From NCBI RefSeq assembly GCF_023091745.1, contig NC_068925.1, forward strand, positions 4,030,001 through 4,094,000: DNA of 64,000 nt, written 5' to 3'. The stretch is from Budorcas taxicolor (Eukaryota > Chordata > Mammalia > Artiodactyla > Bovidae). The notes beneath the pieces were generated by a model, which did no database searches, was not told the DNA's origin, and saw only the letters and a program-made list of their open reading frames with translations. Both the position numbers and the translations under genes were made by a program. Shown here piece after piece: positions 11,271-24,153 of the stretch. The stretch's first letter is position 1. The number at the start of each line of letters is the position of its first letter.

Positions 11271-11720
11271 GGGACGACTGAGGCACTTTGGAAGAAAGGC
11301 GGGAAAGAGGGAGCAGAGAAGGACACTGCGGTTGTCTTCAAGATTTTATGGTAGTGATTTTCAGGGCCACGGACCATCTGTCTCAGAGGCACCTGAGTAC
11401 TCGTGTGAAGACTGCTCATTTGGGGGCCACACCCGTGCTTCCCCTACCAGAATATCAGGAGCTGGAGCTCGGGAAGGTGTATTTTAATCAGCGCGTTCCC
11501 CTGTTGGTTGTTGTACACCCCCAAGTCTGAAAACCATTGTTATAAAGCGACACGCAGAGAAAATGCTGCTGCTCTTTTCCTTCATCTCGGAAGCTCTCTT
11601 AGGAAGCTCCTCCGTGCCGTGGGATGTTGGCATGGGAAACAAGTATCAAAGGTCCTTGGTACTTTTTGGTATTAAGTATTACTGCATCTCAGTTTGGGTT
11701 TGGTCTCCTCCCTCTTACTT

Positions 11721-11935
11721 GGACCCCCCAGTGGCTCAGCGGTAAAGAATACGCCTGCAATGCCGGAGTCGTAGGTTGAATCCCTGGGTCGGGAAGATCC
11801 GCTGGAGGAGGGCATGGCAACCCACTCCAGTACTCTTGCCTGGAGAGTCCCGTGGACGGAGGAGCCTGGTGGGCTACTGTCCATGGGGTCGCAAAGAGTC
11901 GAAAACGACTGAAGCGACTTAACCTGCATGCACGT
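11721..11935 (+). repeat. Bov-tA SINE, sense
   Basis: tRNA-like head 'cccccagtggctcagcggta', B box 'ggttgaatccctgggtc' and BovB tail to 'cgactgaagcgactta'. Confidence 0.9.
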
Positions 11936-12970
11936 ACTCCTCATACATTTCTGCTACGAAAAGTTCATTTCGTTTAGAATATTTATTCAAGAATATTTTG
12001 TTTCACAGTATAGTCAGGATCACAACTTTTTATTTTATAGTTTTTTTAAAAAAATCAAAATACTACTTGCCTGTTGTTGAAGAAAAAGCACACAGTATCG
12101 AAGTGTGTAAAATGAACTGTCTGTTAACCTGCCCCCTCCTCAAGCTAGCTACCCTTAACTGCTGGATATTATGTCTTCCTGACTTTTTGCACATGTATTC
12201 TTACTTTTAAACAACAGTGGGATTATTTTGCATCTATTATTCTGCACCTTAAATTTTTCAGTAGCAACATCAGAGAAAACTTTCCATAAAGTGTATATAC
12301 AATATTTTCTTTGAAGGACTTGAGTGTTGCGCACAAGAATTTCTTCAGAGGATTTTTAGGTTGTTTCCTAAAGCATATTGTTTGTTTTGCAGACTGTGCT
12401 GGAGTATATTCTTGCTACAGTCTTCACTTTTTTAGGTGTGTAGCAGATCTGGTAAGAACTAAAACAATATCTGAATGTTAGTTTGTTGTTGTTGTTTTCT
12501 AAAGAAAAAAGTTGGTTTTATTATTTTCATGTATCTAGCTGAAAGGGAATCAGACAGTAGTGTTTAGTAGAGGTGCTCAGGACTTCAAAGAGTTGATAAC
12601 AATGATCAGTTTTGCTAACTTCTGACAAGAAGCTTTTATTTTAGTTAGTCGTTAAATTATAGTTGTCTTCAAAGGTAGAGATCAAAGATGAGGTTTAAGA
12701 GTCTCTTGGACTAAGTGTAGGGTGAAAATGACTCTTCCATTATCCTTGAGAGACGTTTAAGACTGTTCTTGCACTCTATGATTTCAGTCCAGTAGGGGCC
12801 ACACATAAAAACATAAAATTAATATTGTGGGTATTTTAATAGAGGTGCTTTTGTGTCGTCACCTTCTTTGGGGAGTCAGAAAAGCCTTGACTAAGGAGGT
12901 GACTAGAAACCAAGATTAGTAGTGTTTTCAAGCTACAATTGGCAAACACATGGGATTTTTGTGTTTTCTT

Positions 12971-13085
12971 ATGGGAAATGGCAACCTACTTCAATATTCT
13001 TCCCTGGAGAATCCCATGGACAGAGGAGCCTTCCAGGCTGCAGTCCATGGGGTCGCAGAGAGTCAGACATGACTGAGCACACTCA
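12971..13085 (+). repeat. Bov-tA SINE tail, sense, head missing
   Basis: 'gggaaatggcaacctacttc' to 'cagacatgactgagcacact'. 13086-13250 is unique. Confidence 0.85.
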
Positions 13086-13250
13086 GCATACATTTACTCT
13101 GTACCATTCAATAGGGTAATTAAAACCCATTGTTTTGATTCACTATTGCTTTTTCTTTTTTCCCACCTTTGTAGTGAAATATTTTAAAGTTTCACAGCTG
13201 TGTCATTTTATTTACCTTTAAATATGTCATGATGTACCTCTTACTAAGTT

Positions 13251-15722
13251 GTCGTTCAGTCGCTGAGTCATGTCTGACTTGTTGCCACCGCATGAATTAC
13301 AGCGTGATGGGATTCCCTGTCCTTCACTATTTCCCAAATTTCCTCAAACTCATGTCCATTGAGTTGATGATGCGATCCAACCATCTCCTCTGTTGCCCTC
13401 AGTCTCCTCCTGCCCTCAGTCTTTCCCAGCAGCAGCGCCTTTGCCAGTGAGTCTGGCTCTTTGCATCAGGGGCCAAAGTACTGAAGTTTCAGCTTCAGCA
13501 TCAGTCTTCCAATGAATATTCAGGATTGGTTTCCTTTAAGATTGACTGGTTTGATCTCCTTGCGGTCCAAGGGATTCTCAAAAGTCTTCTCCAGCACCAC
13601 AGTTCAGAAGCTTTGGCACTCAACTTTCTTTCTTGTCCAGCTCTCACATCTGTCTATGACTACTGGAAAGACCATAGCTTTGACCATACAGACCTTTGTC
13701 AGCAGAGTAACGTCTCTGCTTTTTAATATACTGTCTAGGTTCGTCATTGGAGAAGGAAATGGCAGCCCACTCCAGTGTTCTTGCCTGGAGAATCCCAGAG
13801 ACAGGGGAGCCTGGTGGGCGGCCGTCTATGGGGTCTCACAGAGTCGGACACGACTGAAGTGACTTAGCAACAGCAGGTTCATCATAGCTGTTCTTCCAAG
13901 GAGCCAGCGTCTTTTAATTTCATGGCTGCAGTCACCATCCACAGTGATTTTGGAGCCCAGGAAAATATAATCTGCTGCTGTTTCCTCTATTTCCCCATCC
14001 ATTTGCCATGAAGTGATGGGACCGGATGCCATGATCTTAGTTTTTTAATGTTGAGTTTTAAGCCAACTTTTTTCACTCTCTTTGACCTTCATCAAGAGGC
14101 TCTTTAGTTCCTCTTCACTTTCTGCCACTGGGTGGTGTTATGTGCATATCTGAGGTTATTGCTATTTCTCCCGGCAATCTTGATTCCAGCTTCTGAGTCA
14201 TTAAGCCAGGCGTTTTGCATAGTGTACTTGGCCTAGAAGTTAAATAAGCAAGGTGACAGCATACAGCCTTGACATACTGCTTCCCCAGTTTTGAATCAGT
14301 CCATTGTTCCGTGTAAGATTCTAACTGTTGCTTCTTATCCTGTTTACAGGTTTCTCAGGAGAAAGATAAGGTAGTCTGGTATTCTCATCTCTTGAAGAAT
14401 TTTTCAGTTTGTTGTGATCCACACAGTCAGAGGCTTTAGCATAGTCAATGAAGCAGAAATATATGATTTTTAAAATTTTCTTGCTTTTTCTATGATCCAG
14501 TAGATGTTGGCAATTTGATCTCTGGTTCCTCTATCTTTTCTAAATCCAGCTTGTACATCTAGACGTTCACGTACTGCTGAAGCCTAGCTTGAAGCAGTTT
14601 GAGCATAATCTTGCGTGCTTGTGAAATGAGTGCAATTGTACGGTAATTTGAACATTCTTTGGACTTGCCTTTAAATTTGGGGTTGGAATGAAAACTGATC
14701 GTTTCCTGTCGTGTGGCCACTGCTGAGTTTTCCAAATTTGCTGGCATATTGAGTGCAATACTTTAACAGCATCATCTTTTAGGATTTAAAATAACTCAGC
14801 TGGAATTCCATCACCTCTACTAGCTTTGATCATAGTAATGCTTCTTAAGGCTGTGAAGACCCTTGTCTTCACAGTCCAGGATGTCTGGCTCTAGATGCGT
14901 GACCACACCGTCGTGGTTATCTGGGTTATAAAAACCTTTTTTGTACAGTTCTTCTGTGTATTCTTGCCACCTCTTCTTAGTATCGTCTGCTTCTGTTAGG
15001 TCCATACCATTTCTGTCCTTTATTGAGCCCATCTTTGCATGAAATCTTCCCTTGGCATTTCTCATTTTCTTGAAGAGATCTCTAGTCTTTGCTGTTCTAT
15101 TGTTTTCCTCTACTCGCATTGATCACTGGGGAAGGCTTTCTTATCTCTCCTTGCTATTCTCCTGAACTCTACATTCAGTTGGGTAAGTCTTTCCTTTTCT
15201 CCTTTGCCTTTCGCTTCTCTTCTTTTCTCAGCTGTTTGTAAGACCTACTCTGACAACCACTTTGCCTCCTTGCATTTCTTTTTCTTGGGGATGGTTTTGG
15301 TCACCGCCTCCTGTACAATGCTATGAACCTCCATCCATAGTTCTTCAGGCACTCTGTCTACCAGATCTAATCTCTCAAATCTATTTGACATTTCCACTGT
15401 ATATCATAAGGGATGTGATTTAGGTCATACCTGAATGGCCTAGTGGTTTTCCCTACTTCAATTTGAGTCTGAATTTTGCAATAAGGAGCTGATGATCAGA
15501 GCCCAGTCTGCTCCAGGTCTTGTTATTGTTGAGTACATAGAGGGTCTCCATCTTCAGTTGCAGAGGATGTAATCAGTCTGATTGCAGTATTGACATCTGG
15601 TGATGTCCATGTCTCTTGTGTTGTTGGAAGAGGGTTTTGCTATGACCAATGTGTTCTTGTCGCAAAACTCTTGTTAGCCATTGCCTTGCTTCAGTTTGTA
15701 CTCTGAGGCCAAATTTGCCTCT
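13251..15722 (-). mobile_element. BovB LINE, about 2.3 kb, antisense, with nested SINE
   Basis: Longest BovB in the window, running from the 3' tail through the reverse transcriptase into the linker before the endonuclease. Minus-strand ORF pieces include KKRWQEYTEELYKKGFYNPD (within 14820-15119), a BovB signature. Several stops and frameshifts make it a dead copy. A Bov-tA is inserted at 13748-13874. Confidence 0.93.
13748..13874 (+). repeat. Bov-tA-type SINE inside BovB
   Basis: 'ggagaaggaaatggcagccc' to 'agtgacttagcaacagc'. Target duplication AGGTTCGTCAT (13737-13747) and AGGTTCATCAT (13875-13885) shows it entered after the BovB. Confidence 0.92.
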
Positions 15723-15777
15723 TAGCAGTTTTTAAAAAGTTACCACAGTGCCTTTTAACTACCATTAACAGCTTCTT

Positions 15778-15997
15778 GCTGCTGCTGCTGCTAAGTCGCT
15801 TCAGTCATGTCCGACTCTCTGCGACCCCATAGATGGCAGCCCACCAGGCTCCCCCGTCCCTGGGATTCTCCAGGCAAGAGCACTAGAGTGGGTTGCCATT
15901 TCCTTCTCCAGTGCATAAAAGTGAAAAGTGAAAGTGAAGTCGCTTCGTCATGTCCAGCTCAGCGACCCCATGGAGTGCAGTCTACCAGGCTCCTCCT
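15778..15997 (-). repeat. BOV-A2 SINE, antisense
   Basis: (GCT)5 head and two BovB-tail monomers. Target duplication ACAGCTTCTT at 15768-15777 and 15998-16007 is perfect. Confidence 0.92.
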
Positions 15998-16485
15998 ACA
16001 GCTTCTTAGTAGTATCTAAAACCTAGTATTTAATTCAGAATTTCTTGATTGTTTAGGAAAAATGACACTTTTGCAGATGGCTTGTTTGAACCAAGACTTG
16101 AACAAGGTCCATCTGTTGTATTAGGGTAATGTTTTTTAAGTCTCTGTGAACAGTCTTCCACTTTAGCAGTAACCCAAGGTGCTGTAGAATTTCCTACATT
16201 CTGGATTTGGCTGATTGCCTGCTTTTAATGTTCCTCAATTTTTTTCCCACTACAAATAAGTAGTAGTTAGATCTAGAGGCTTGATTAGATTTGGACTTGA
16301 GGGCAGGGGGTCAAGAGTGCTTCATAGGAAGTACTGGCTGCTTTCCTTTGCTTCTCACGGAAAGCACATGATTTGTGAATGCCTCTTCCTCTTAGAGATA
16401 AGTTTGGTCAATGGGTCAAATGTCGTAAGCCTGCTCAATGTGTTTAAAAGTTTCCCCTTCCCCCAACCTTTCAGTTAAATGATTT

Positions 16486-16905
16486 TTGAGAAGATGACAT
16501 TTAACCCAGAGACTTGAAATTTTAGGATGAGTCAGTCTGGTACAGAGCTCAGTGTTCAAAATGAAGGGACAATGTGTGAAAAGGCCCTGTTTTAGAAACA
16601 GAAAAGATCAGTGTGGACAAGGTGCATGGAGCGTGGGGTAGAGCAGTGCAAGCTGGAAAGAGGAAGGGTGCCATTTTTAGAACAGTACCGAGCAGTGGAG
16701 TAGGGTCTGGCAGGCTAGGATTGTTTTTTCAGTCCTCTGGCTGTAGTGTGGAGTTTGAATTGAAGTGGGGTTAGAGACAGTTACGAATCTACTGCAGTGA
16801 CACAGGCAAGAAATAGTCCTTTTTGATGTGAGGAATTGGTCATGAAAATGAAGAGAAGGGGTGGTTTTGAAAGATTTTTAGTAGTTAAAATCCATAAAGT
16901 TTGAT
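16486..16905. repeat. Ancient mammalian repeat, family not assigned
   Basis: Resembles the common old repeat with 'agcagtgcaagctggaaaga' and 'gttttttcagtcctctggct' type text. Similar stretches occur at 26490-26900, 33840-34290 and 62780-63060. Confidence 0.35.
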
Positions 16906-16963
16906 GTGATAATGGAGAAGGAGGGCGAGAGCAAGATGATGACTGAACTTTCTATTTTGAGAA

Positions 16964-17138
16964 GTGAAAGTGAACGTCACTCACTTTCTGACTTTTTGTG
17001 ACCCCATGAACTATACAGTCTATGGAATTCTCCAGGCCTTTCCCTTCTCCAGGGGATCTTCCCAACCCAGGGATCGAACCCAGGTCTCCCGCATTGCAGG
17101 CGGCTTCTTTATCAGCTGAGCCTCAAGGGAAGCCCCTG
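16964..17138 (-). repeat. Bov-tA SINE, antisense
   Basis: 'aacccagggatcgaacccag' and 'agctgagcctcaagggaagc' are the tRNA-like head in antisense. Target duplication TTTTGAGAA at 16955-16963 and 17139-17147. Confidence 0.92.
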
Positions 17139-18326
17139 TTTTGAGAAACTGAATGTAAAAGAATAAGCGTTAATCTTGGACACGTTATTTGACTTCCTTA
17201 AGCCTCAGTTTTCTCTTTTAAGGAGTGAGTAACACACCTAACTCTGTTGCACTCAGAAGAGATTCCAGGTGGGAAAGGAAGAAGATCCTGCTTTGGGTTC
17301 AGAGCCCATCAGCTGGATTCATTTCTCGCATATGTCCTTGAGTAGTGCCATTGCTCCAGGTATTTTTCTGTCCTATTCTTCCAGTATTCTCCCATTTAAA
17401 AATCCTTCCACTGCTGTCTGTTCCCTCTTATTCCTCCTCTGTGTAGTCAAAAGTAATTTGTCCTGCTCAGAACTACTCTGGCCCTTAAACCAGTATCTTT
17501 TTTTTTTTTTCCTTTAACTGAGGCTCTGTTACAATTCATGATTTCAGTTAACTCATGTATGACAAACAATATGTAGTAAAAGCAAAATAATAGGAAGTGA
17601 CAGATAATGAGATTTCATAATCAACTGTTACATGGTATTATGGATCTAAGTACTTTGTAAACTCCAGTCGTGTTTTGTTTTTTGTTTTTTGAATAATAAT
17701 TATCGAAGATATAATTGTGCAATATTGAGACATAGAACAAAATACAGTCATTAGAGGACAGTTGCTCTGCAGTATTGGGTTGGCCTCTACCATATGTCCT
17801 ATCCCTCCTGAACCCTCCTCCTGTCTCCCTCTCCAGTGTCTTTTTAATGGCACAACACTTTCTGCCAGATGTTAAACCCTTATTGAGGCTTAAATTCTTC
17901 AAGTCTTGTTCCTGCTAAGTTGCTGAGCTAGCGTGACTGCTGACTCCGTTCTCCCAAGTCATCTCGAGAGGCACTATAAAAGGAAAAGACTGAGAAACAA
18001 GTGGGTGATGTGGGCGTTTTTGAATTGCTGGGTGAGTGAGGGGAGGGCGGCTGGGTGTTTGGCCTTAGGCAGGAGTCAGCCAGGCGTGGCTGTAGGAGAA
18101 TGAAGCCAGGGGAGAAGAGCACTGCTGGGACGCCCTAGTTTCTTCCCTGCCTCACTACCTTGGAATTATCTTTTTCCACACTTGTTGTGACTCAGCTCTG
18201 GTCTAGCTCTCCTCAGAAGTGAGTCAGGGCATAACAGGCGTCTGTACTTGGGAGGAGGGATTGAGGAAAGAAAGTGATGACTGACTTTAGGCAGTCCGCT
18301 CTCTGTCCTTCGCCTCCTTATTTCTC

Positions 18327-20398
18327 GTTCAGTTGCCCAGCCCTGTCCAGCCCTTTGCAACCCCATAGACTGCAGTGTGCCAGGCCTCCCTGGCCCTCGC
18401 CATCTCACAAAGTTTGCCCAAGTGCATCTCCATTGCATCAGTGATGCTGTCCAGCCATCTCATCCTCTGATGCCCTCTTCTCCTCCTGCCCTGAGTCTTT
18501 CCCAGCATGAGGGACTTTTCCAATGAGTCAGCTGTTTGCATCAGATGACCAAAATACTGGAGCTTTAGTTTCAGCATCAGTCCTTCTGACGAGTATTTAG
18601 GGTTGATTTCCCTTAAGATTGACTGGTTTGATCTCCTTGCTATCCAAGGAACTCTCAGGAGTCTTCTCCAGCATCACAGTTCAAAGGCATCAATCTTTGG
18701 CATTCTGCCTTTACAGTCCAGCTCTCACAACCGTACATGACCACTGGGAAGACCATAGCCTTGACCGTGTGGATGTTTGTTGGCAGAGTAATGTCTCTGC
18801 TTTTCGACACACTCTCTAGGTTTGTCATAGCTTTATTGTCTTCTCACTTCATGGCTGCAGTCGCCATCTGCAGTGATTCTGGAGCCCAAGAAGAGGAGAC
18901 CCATCACTACTTCCACCTTTTCCCTTCTATTTGCCATAAAGTGATGGGGCCAGGCGCCGTGATCTTAGTTTTTTAATATTTAGTTTTAAGCTGGCTGTTT
19001 CACTCTCCTCCTTCACCCTCATCAAGAGGCTCTTTAGTGCCTCTTCGCTTTCTTCCATTAGAGTGGTGTCATCCGCATATCTGAGGTGGCTTTTGTTTCT
19101 CCCCCCGTCTTGATCCCAGCTTGTAACTCTTCCAGCCTGGCATTTCTCATGATGTGCTCAGCGTATAGGTTAAACAGAGTGACAGCAGACAGCCCTGTTG
19201 TACTCCCTTCTCAATCTTGAACCAGTCAGTTGTTCCATACAGGGTTCTAACTGTTGCTTCTTGACCTTCATACAGGTTTCTCAGGAGACAGGTAAAATGG
19301 TCTGGTACTCCCATCTCTTTAAGAGTTTTCCACAGTTTGTTACGATCCACACAGTCAAAGGCTTTAGCATAGCTGCTGAAACAGAGGTAGCCGTTTCTCT
19401 GGGATTCCCTTGCTTTCTCTATGATCCAGCGAATGTTGGCAATTCGATCTATGGTTCCTTTTCCTTTTCTAAACCCAGCCTGGGCATCTGGAAGTTCTTG
19501 GTTCACATAATGCTAAAGCCTAGCGTGCAGGATTTTAAGCATGACCTCAATAGATGGGGAAACAGTGTCAGGCTTTATTTTTTTGGGCTCCAAAATCACT
19601 GCAGATGGTGATTGCAGCCATGAAATTAAAAGACGCTTACTCCTTGGAAGGAAAGTTATGACCAACCTAGATAGCATTTTCAAAAGCAGAGATATTACGT
19701 TGCCAACAAAGGTCCATCTAGTCAAGGCTGTGGTTTTTCCAGTGGTCATGTCTGGATGTGAGACTTGGACTGTGAAGAAAGCTGAGCACCGAAGAATTGA
19801 TGCTTTTGAACAGTGGTGTTGGAGAAGAGTCTTGAGAGTCCCTTGGACTGCAAGGAGATCCAACCAGTCCATTCTAAAGGAGATCAGTTCTGGGTGTTCT
19901 TTGGAAGGAGTGATGCTAAAGCTGAAGCTCCAGAACTTTGTCCGCTTCATGCGAAGAGTTGACTCATTGGAAAAGGCTTTGATGCTGGGAAGGACTGGGG
20001 GCAGGAGGAGAGGGGACGACCGAGGATGAGATGGCTGGATGGCATCACGGACTCGATGGACGTGAGTCTGAGTGAACTCCGGGAGTTGGTGATGGACAGG
20101 GAGGCCTGGCGTGCTGCGATTCATGGGGTCGCAAAGAGTTGGACACGACTCAGCGACTGAACTGAACTACTAGAGTGAGAGATGAGTGCAGTTGTCTGAT
20201 GGTTAGCCATTCTTTAGTACTACCCTTCTTGGGAATTGGAATGAGGATTGACCATTTCCAGTCCTGTGGCCACTGCTAAGTCTTCCAGATTTGCTGATGT
20301 ATTGAATGCAGCACCTTGATGGCATTATCCTTTAGGGTTTTGAATAGCTTTACTGGAATTCCATTGCATCCATTAGCTTAACAGCAATGCTTAATTCT
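18327..20398 (-). mobile_element. BovB LINE, antisense, split by a second BovB
   Basis: Antisense segments 18327-19546 and 20167-20398 are consecutive parts of one element (3' tail to mid reverse transcriptase, then the region before it). The minus-strand ORF at 19147-19506 retains reverse transcriptase text such as RKGKGTIDRIANIRWIIEKA. The piece 19547-20166 is a sense BovB. Confidence 0.9.
19547..20166 (+). mobile_element. BovB LINE 3' part, sense, nested in antisense BovB
   Basis: Starts 'caatagatggggaaacagtg' and ends 'ctgagcgactgaactgaact', the BovB 3' terminus. An open frame runs 19541-20029. The flanking antisense sequences join in the normal BovB order when it is removed. Confidence 0.9.
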
Positions 20399-20950
20399 TA
20401 GGTCTCCCCAAATCCCTATCATAATGCTGTATCTCTCTGGGGAACAAAAGATGAATCCTTGGTTGAGCAGTGATTGTATGGGGTGGAGAGTAATTGTGGT
20501 TTTCTGGTGCTTGGGATTTCCTGCTTTAGCGCTTATTTCCTACCTTACTCAGCTTACTGTGACTGACACTGAGTGGAATTTGGTCTTGTTGCTAATGCTT
20601 TACCTATTGGAATAGCTTCCGTCCTCTAGGGAAAAATAACAGAATGTTGAAGAGCACAGGTATTTCAAGAGGAGAACAATGTGTAGGTTTCTCGGAACAG
20701 AAATAATAGAAGAGACAGATCAAGGGTTTAAAGTTAGATAATCATTCTGCAAGAAAGAGGGATGATATTAGCAACTTGAAGCAAGAATAAGCAGAGGCTG
20801 AGAGAACCAAGCAGAAATAGCAGGCTTAAAAATACAGTGGTTGAAACATAGAACAGTGCATCAAGTGGCTGAAATAATGCAATGGATACAGTTGGACGAA
20901 TTAGAATTCTAGAGTGAGGAAATCTCCCAAAACAAAGGGGAAAAGACAGA

Positions 20951-20968
20951 TATATATATATATATATA
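20951..20968. repeat. (TA)9 microsatellite
   Basis: Nine TA units. Confidence 0.95.
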
Positions 20969-21040
20969 AATGAAAAGCTAAAAGATAAGGAGAATAGATC
21001 TAGAGATACATCTGAATAATGGGCCTCTTAGAGAAAAAAG

Positions 21041-21332
21041 AAGGCAATGGCAGTACTCTTGCCTGGGAAATCCCAGGGACGGAGGAGCCTAGTGGGCTGC
21101 CGTCTGTGAGGTCACACAGAGTCAGACACGACTGACTCCCCAGATGGCTCAGTAGTAAAAAATCCGCCTGCAGTGCAAGAGATGCGGGTTTGATTCCTAG
21201 GTTGGGAAGATCTCCTGGAGAAGGAAAGGGCAACCCACTCTGGTATTCTTGCCTGCCCATGGGCAAAGGAGCCTGGTGGGTACAGCCATTGGGTTGCCAG
21301 GAATCGGACACGACTTAGTGACTAAACAACAC
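21041..21332 (+). repeat. Two Bov-tA SINEs in tandem, sense
   Basis: A headless tail (21041-21138) is followed directly by a complete element with its tRNA-like head ('ccccagatggctcagtagta'). This is either a dimer or an insertion at a previous SINE end. Confidence 0.85.
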
Positions 21333-22087
21333 CAGGAGCGTTATAGTGAAATTTAAGAGTATCATAGCTAAAGAAAATTGTAGGAGCCTCAGAGAGGAAG
21401 AGCAGATCACACACACAAAGAGCAAAAATTGAATTGACATTAGTATTTTGAACAGCATCAATAAATGCAAAAAGACAAGAGCTTTTTCAGGGTTTTATAG
21501 GGAAACTAAAGAGTTTTATGCCTAACCAAGTTTAAATAGAAGGGCATGATACAGGTATATTCAGGTATATAAAATATTGGAAGCCTTGCCACCTAAAGAC
21601 CTACATTGAAAACAGTTCTAGATAAGTACTGAGTGATTCAAATCAAGAAAATGTTACAGGAGATACATGAAGTAAAGGTAATCAAATATCTTGGTGTCAT
21701 TTATTGTGGTAAAGGCTAAAGCAAAAGGAAAAAAGGGAGAGTAAGTGGGAGAGGGAAGGAGAAAAGAAAAAATAAAGAGAGAGAAAAATAGTTCCGTTCC
21801 AGAATTTAAAGTCCAAATGATACTGTGCTTAAGTTCATATCTTACTAGTAGGGAGACAGATGCAATTTCAAGAAAGGTAATAACATATTAAAATGAAGAA
21901 TAGGACAAATTGCAATGCTAAATTAAGATGATAGAGACAGATTTATATATATCAACTACAGTAAATGGACTCAGTTCACCAGCTAAAGATAAAAATCACA
22001 ACATAGTGATAATCACTATATATTAAGAATGCACCAAGAGATATAGCAGTTTGAAGTATGAATGCCTCGGGTTAAAAATACTTACAG

Positions 22088-22432
22088 TAGGACTTGCCTG
22101 GTGATCCAGTGCTTAAGAATCTGCTTGCCAATGCAGGGGACCAGGGTTCAACCCCGGGTCCTAGAAGTTTCCACATGTGGCAGGGCAGCTAAACCTGTGC
22201 CCCAGCACTGCTGAGCCCATGCTCTGGAGCCTGAGAGCTGCGGCTGCCGAAGCCTGCACGCCGAGAACTTGTGCTCTGCAGCAAGAGAAGCCACTGCAGG
22301 GAGGAGGGAGACGGGCGTCACTGCAAGGAAGAGAGAGCCCAGCGCGGCGAAGGAGACCCAGCGCGGCGAAGGAGGCCCAGCACGGCGAAGGAGACCCAGC
22401 GCGGCGAGGGAGGCCCAGCGTGGCCCAAACAT
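22088..22432 (+). repeat. CHR-type SINE, sense, with internal minisatellite
   Basis: Head 'ggacttgcctggtgatccag', B box 'gggttcaaccccgggtc'. The body ends in a 19 bp tandem array described separately. Confidence 0.8.
22337..22426 (+). repeat. 19 bp minisatellite, 4.7 copies
   Basis: Units at 22337, 22356, 22375, 22394 and a partial one at 22413, consensus RCCCAGCGCGGCGAAGGAG. The first base alternates G, A, G, A, G, giving a 38 bp higher-order period. Confidence 0.95.
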
Positions 22433-22483
22433 AACGTAAATAATCTTGAAAAATTCTTCCAGTAGATGAAGTGAAATTGGTAG

Positions 22484-22703
22484 AACTACCCTGGTGGTTC
22501 AGATGGTAAAGTGTCTGCCTGCAGCGCAGGAGACCCAAGTTCGATTCCTGGGTCGCGAAGATCCTCTGGAGAAGGAAATGGCAACCCACTCCAGCACTCT
22601 TGCCTGGAAAATCCCATGGACGGAGGAGCCTGATAGGCTACAGTCCATGGGGTCGCAAAGAGTCGCACACGACTGAGCGACTTCGCTTTCACTTTCTTTC
22701 ACC
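22484..22703 (+). repeat. Bov-tA SINE, sense, full length
   Basis: Head 'actaccctggtggttcagat', B box 'agttcgattcctgggtc', tail to 'gagcgacttcgctttcactt'. Confidence 0.92.
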
Positions 22704-22783
22704 CTGGGATCAGTGGACAAATTCACCCATCATGGTGGGAGATTTCATTTTATGTCTCTTAATTGTAGGTCAGACCTAGACTG

Positions 22784-23260
22784 TGTTAGGAAGCAGACAC
22801 ATCACCTTGCCAACAAAGGTCCGTGTACTCAAGGCTATCTACGGTCTCTCCAGTAGTCATGGACGAATGTGAGAGTTGGACTTTAAAGAAGGTTGAGCGC
22901 TGAAGCATTGATGCTTCTGAACTGTGGTGCTGGAGAAGACTCTTGAAACTCCCTTGGACAGCAAGGAGATCAAACCAGTCAATCCTAAAGGAAATCAACC
23001 CTGAATATTCATTGGTGCTGAAGCTGAAGCTCCAATACCTTGGTCGCCTGATGTGAAGAGCCAGCTCATTGGAAAAGACCCTGATGCTGGGAAGGAGGGA
23101 GGGGAGGGGACAACAGAGGATGAGATGGTTGGATGGCATCACTGACTCAATGGACATGGGTTTGCGCAAACTCCAGGAGACAGTGAAGGACAGGGAAGCC
23201 TGTCATGCTGCAGTCCATGAGGTCACGAAGAGTTAGAGACGACTTAGTGACTGAGCAACA
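22784..23260 (+). mobile_element. BovB LINE 3' fragment, sense
   Basis: 'ccttgccaacaaaggtccgt' to 'gacttagtgactgagcaaca', about 480 bp of C-terminal reverse transcriptase region and tail, with stops. Confidence 0.9.
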
Positions 23261-23919
23261 GCCAAGTGTCTAATTTGTGGCATCGGGAAATAACAATAAA
23301 TTCTTTTTTTTTAAGTTGGAGAGGTAATAAAATATAGTAAACAATATCACAGATGGAAAGAAGGATGTATCTGTACACTGAGTAAAGGTTAAAAGAATAC
23401 TATCAACTGTATGCCATCAATTTTGAAGATTTAGACAAAGCTTGAAGAGGAACAAAGCTTGAATAATATTTATTAAACTCAAGCAGCGATTAGATTTTCC
23501 CAGAAAGGAAACACTGGGTTTTATAAGTTTCGTAGGTGAGGCTTTCAAAGACTAGAACATCCGAGTTTTATAAAATTATTTTTCCAGACTGTAGACAAAT
23601 AGGGACTAAACAGTTTATTCTGTTAGGCCAGCTAACCCTGACATTCAAATAAGACAAAAACTTGACAGTGGGAAACATTTATTTCATAGAGACTTTATAA
23701 CCTAACCAAAGTATTAGGAAATCAAAGCCAATAGTATACAAAAAGAATAATATCCAAACCTAAGTTGGATTTATCTCAGATGAGCAGGAATTTAATATTA
23801 GAAAATCCATAAATGAAATTCAGAATTTTATCACATTAATAAAAGATGAAAAAAATCATGGTCATTTCAATACGTAAAGAAAAAACCTTTTCTAAATCAC
23901 TCTTCCATGATATATTCTT

Positions 23920-24141
23920 TTTTAAAAAAATTTTAAGTATAGTTGATTTACAATGTCATGTTTCAGTTATCCAACACAGCTATTCAGTTTTACACATATA
24001 TATAAATATAGATAGATACACACACACATATATATTCTTTTTCAAATTACTTTCCCTTACAGGTTATTACAAAATACTGAGTACGGTTATATGTAGGTTC
24101 TTGCTGATTTTCTGTTTTGTGCATAGTAGCACGTTTGTCCT
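23920..24141 (-). repeat. Ruminant L1 3' end, antisense
   Basis: 'aagtatagttgatttacaat' is the L1 3' end in antisense. Target duplication TGATATATTCTT at 23908-23919 and 24142-24153. Confidence 0.85.
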
Positions 24142-24153
24142 TGATATATTCTT

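Noticed and set aside
10900..11419. Several overlapping ORFs of 70-155 codons in the CpG island
   Set aside because: GC-rich DNA has few stops in every frame on both strands. The peptides are Gly/Arg/Pro/Ala-rich with no domain, and MDM4 exon 1 is non-coding.
19513..20124. 203-codon minus-strand ORF
   Set aside because: It is the antisense of a sense-oriented BovB; the real homology is on the + strand.
22148..22589. ORFs of 85-142 codons near the minisatellite
   Set aside because: They translate a CHR SINE with a 19 bp repeat and an adjoining Bov-tA, not a gene.
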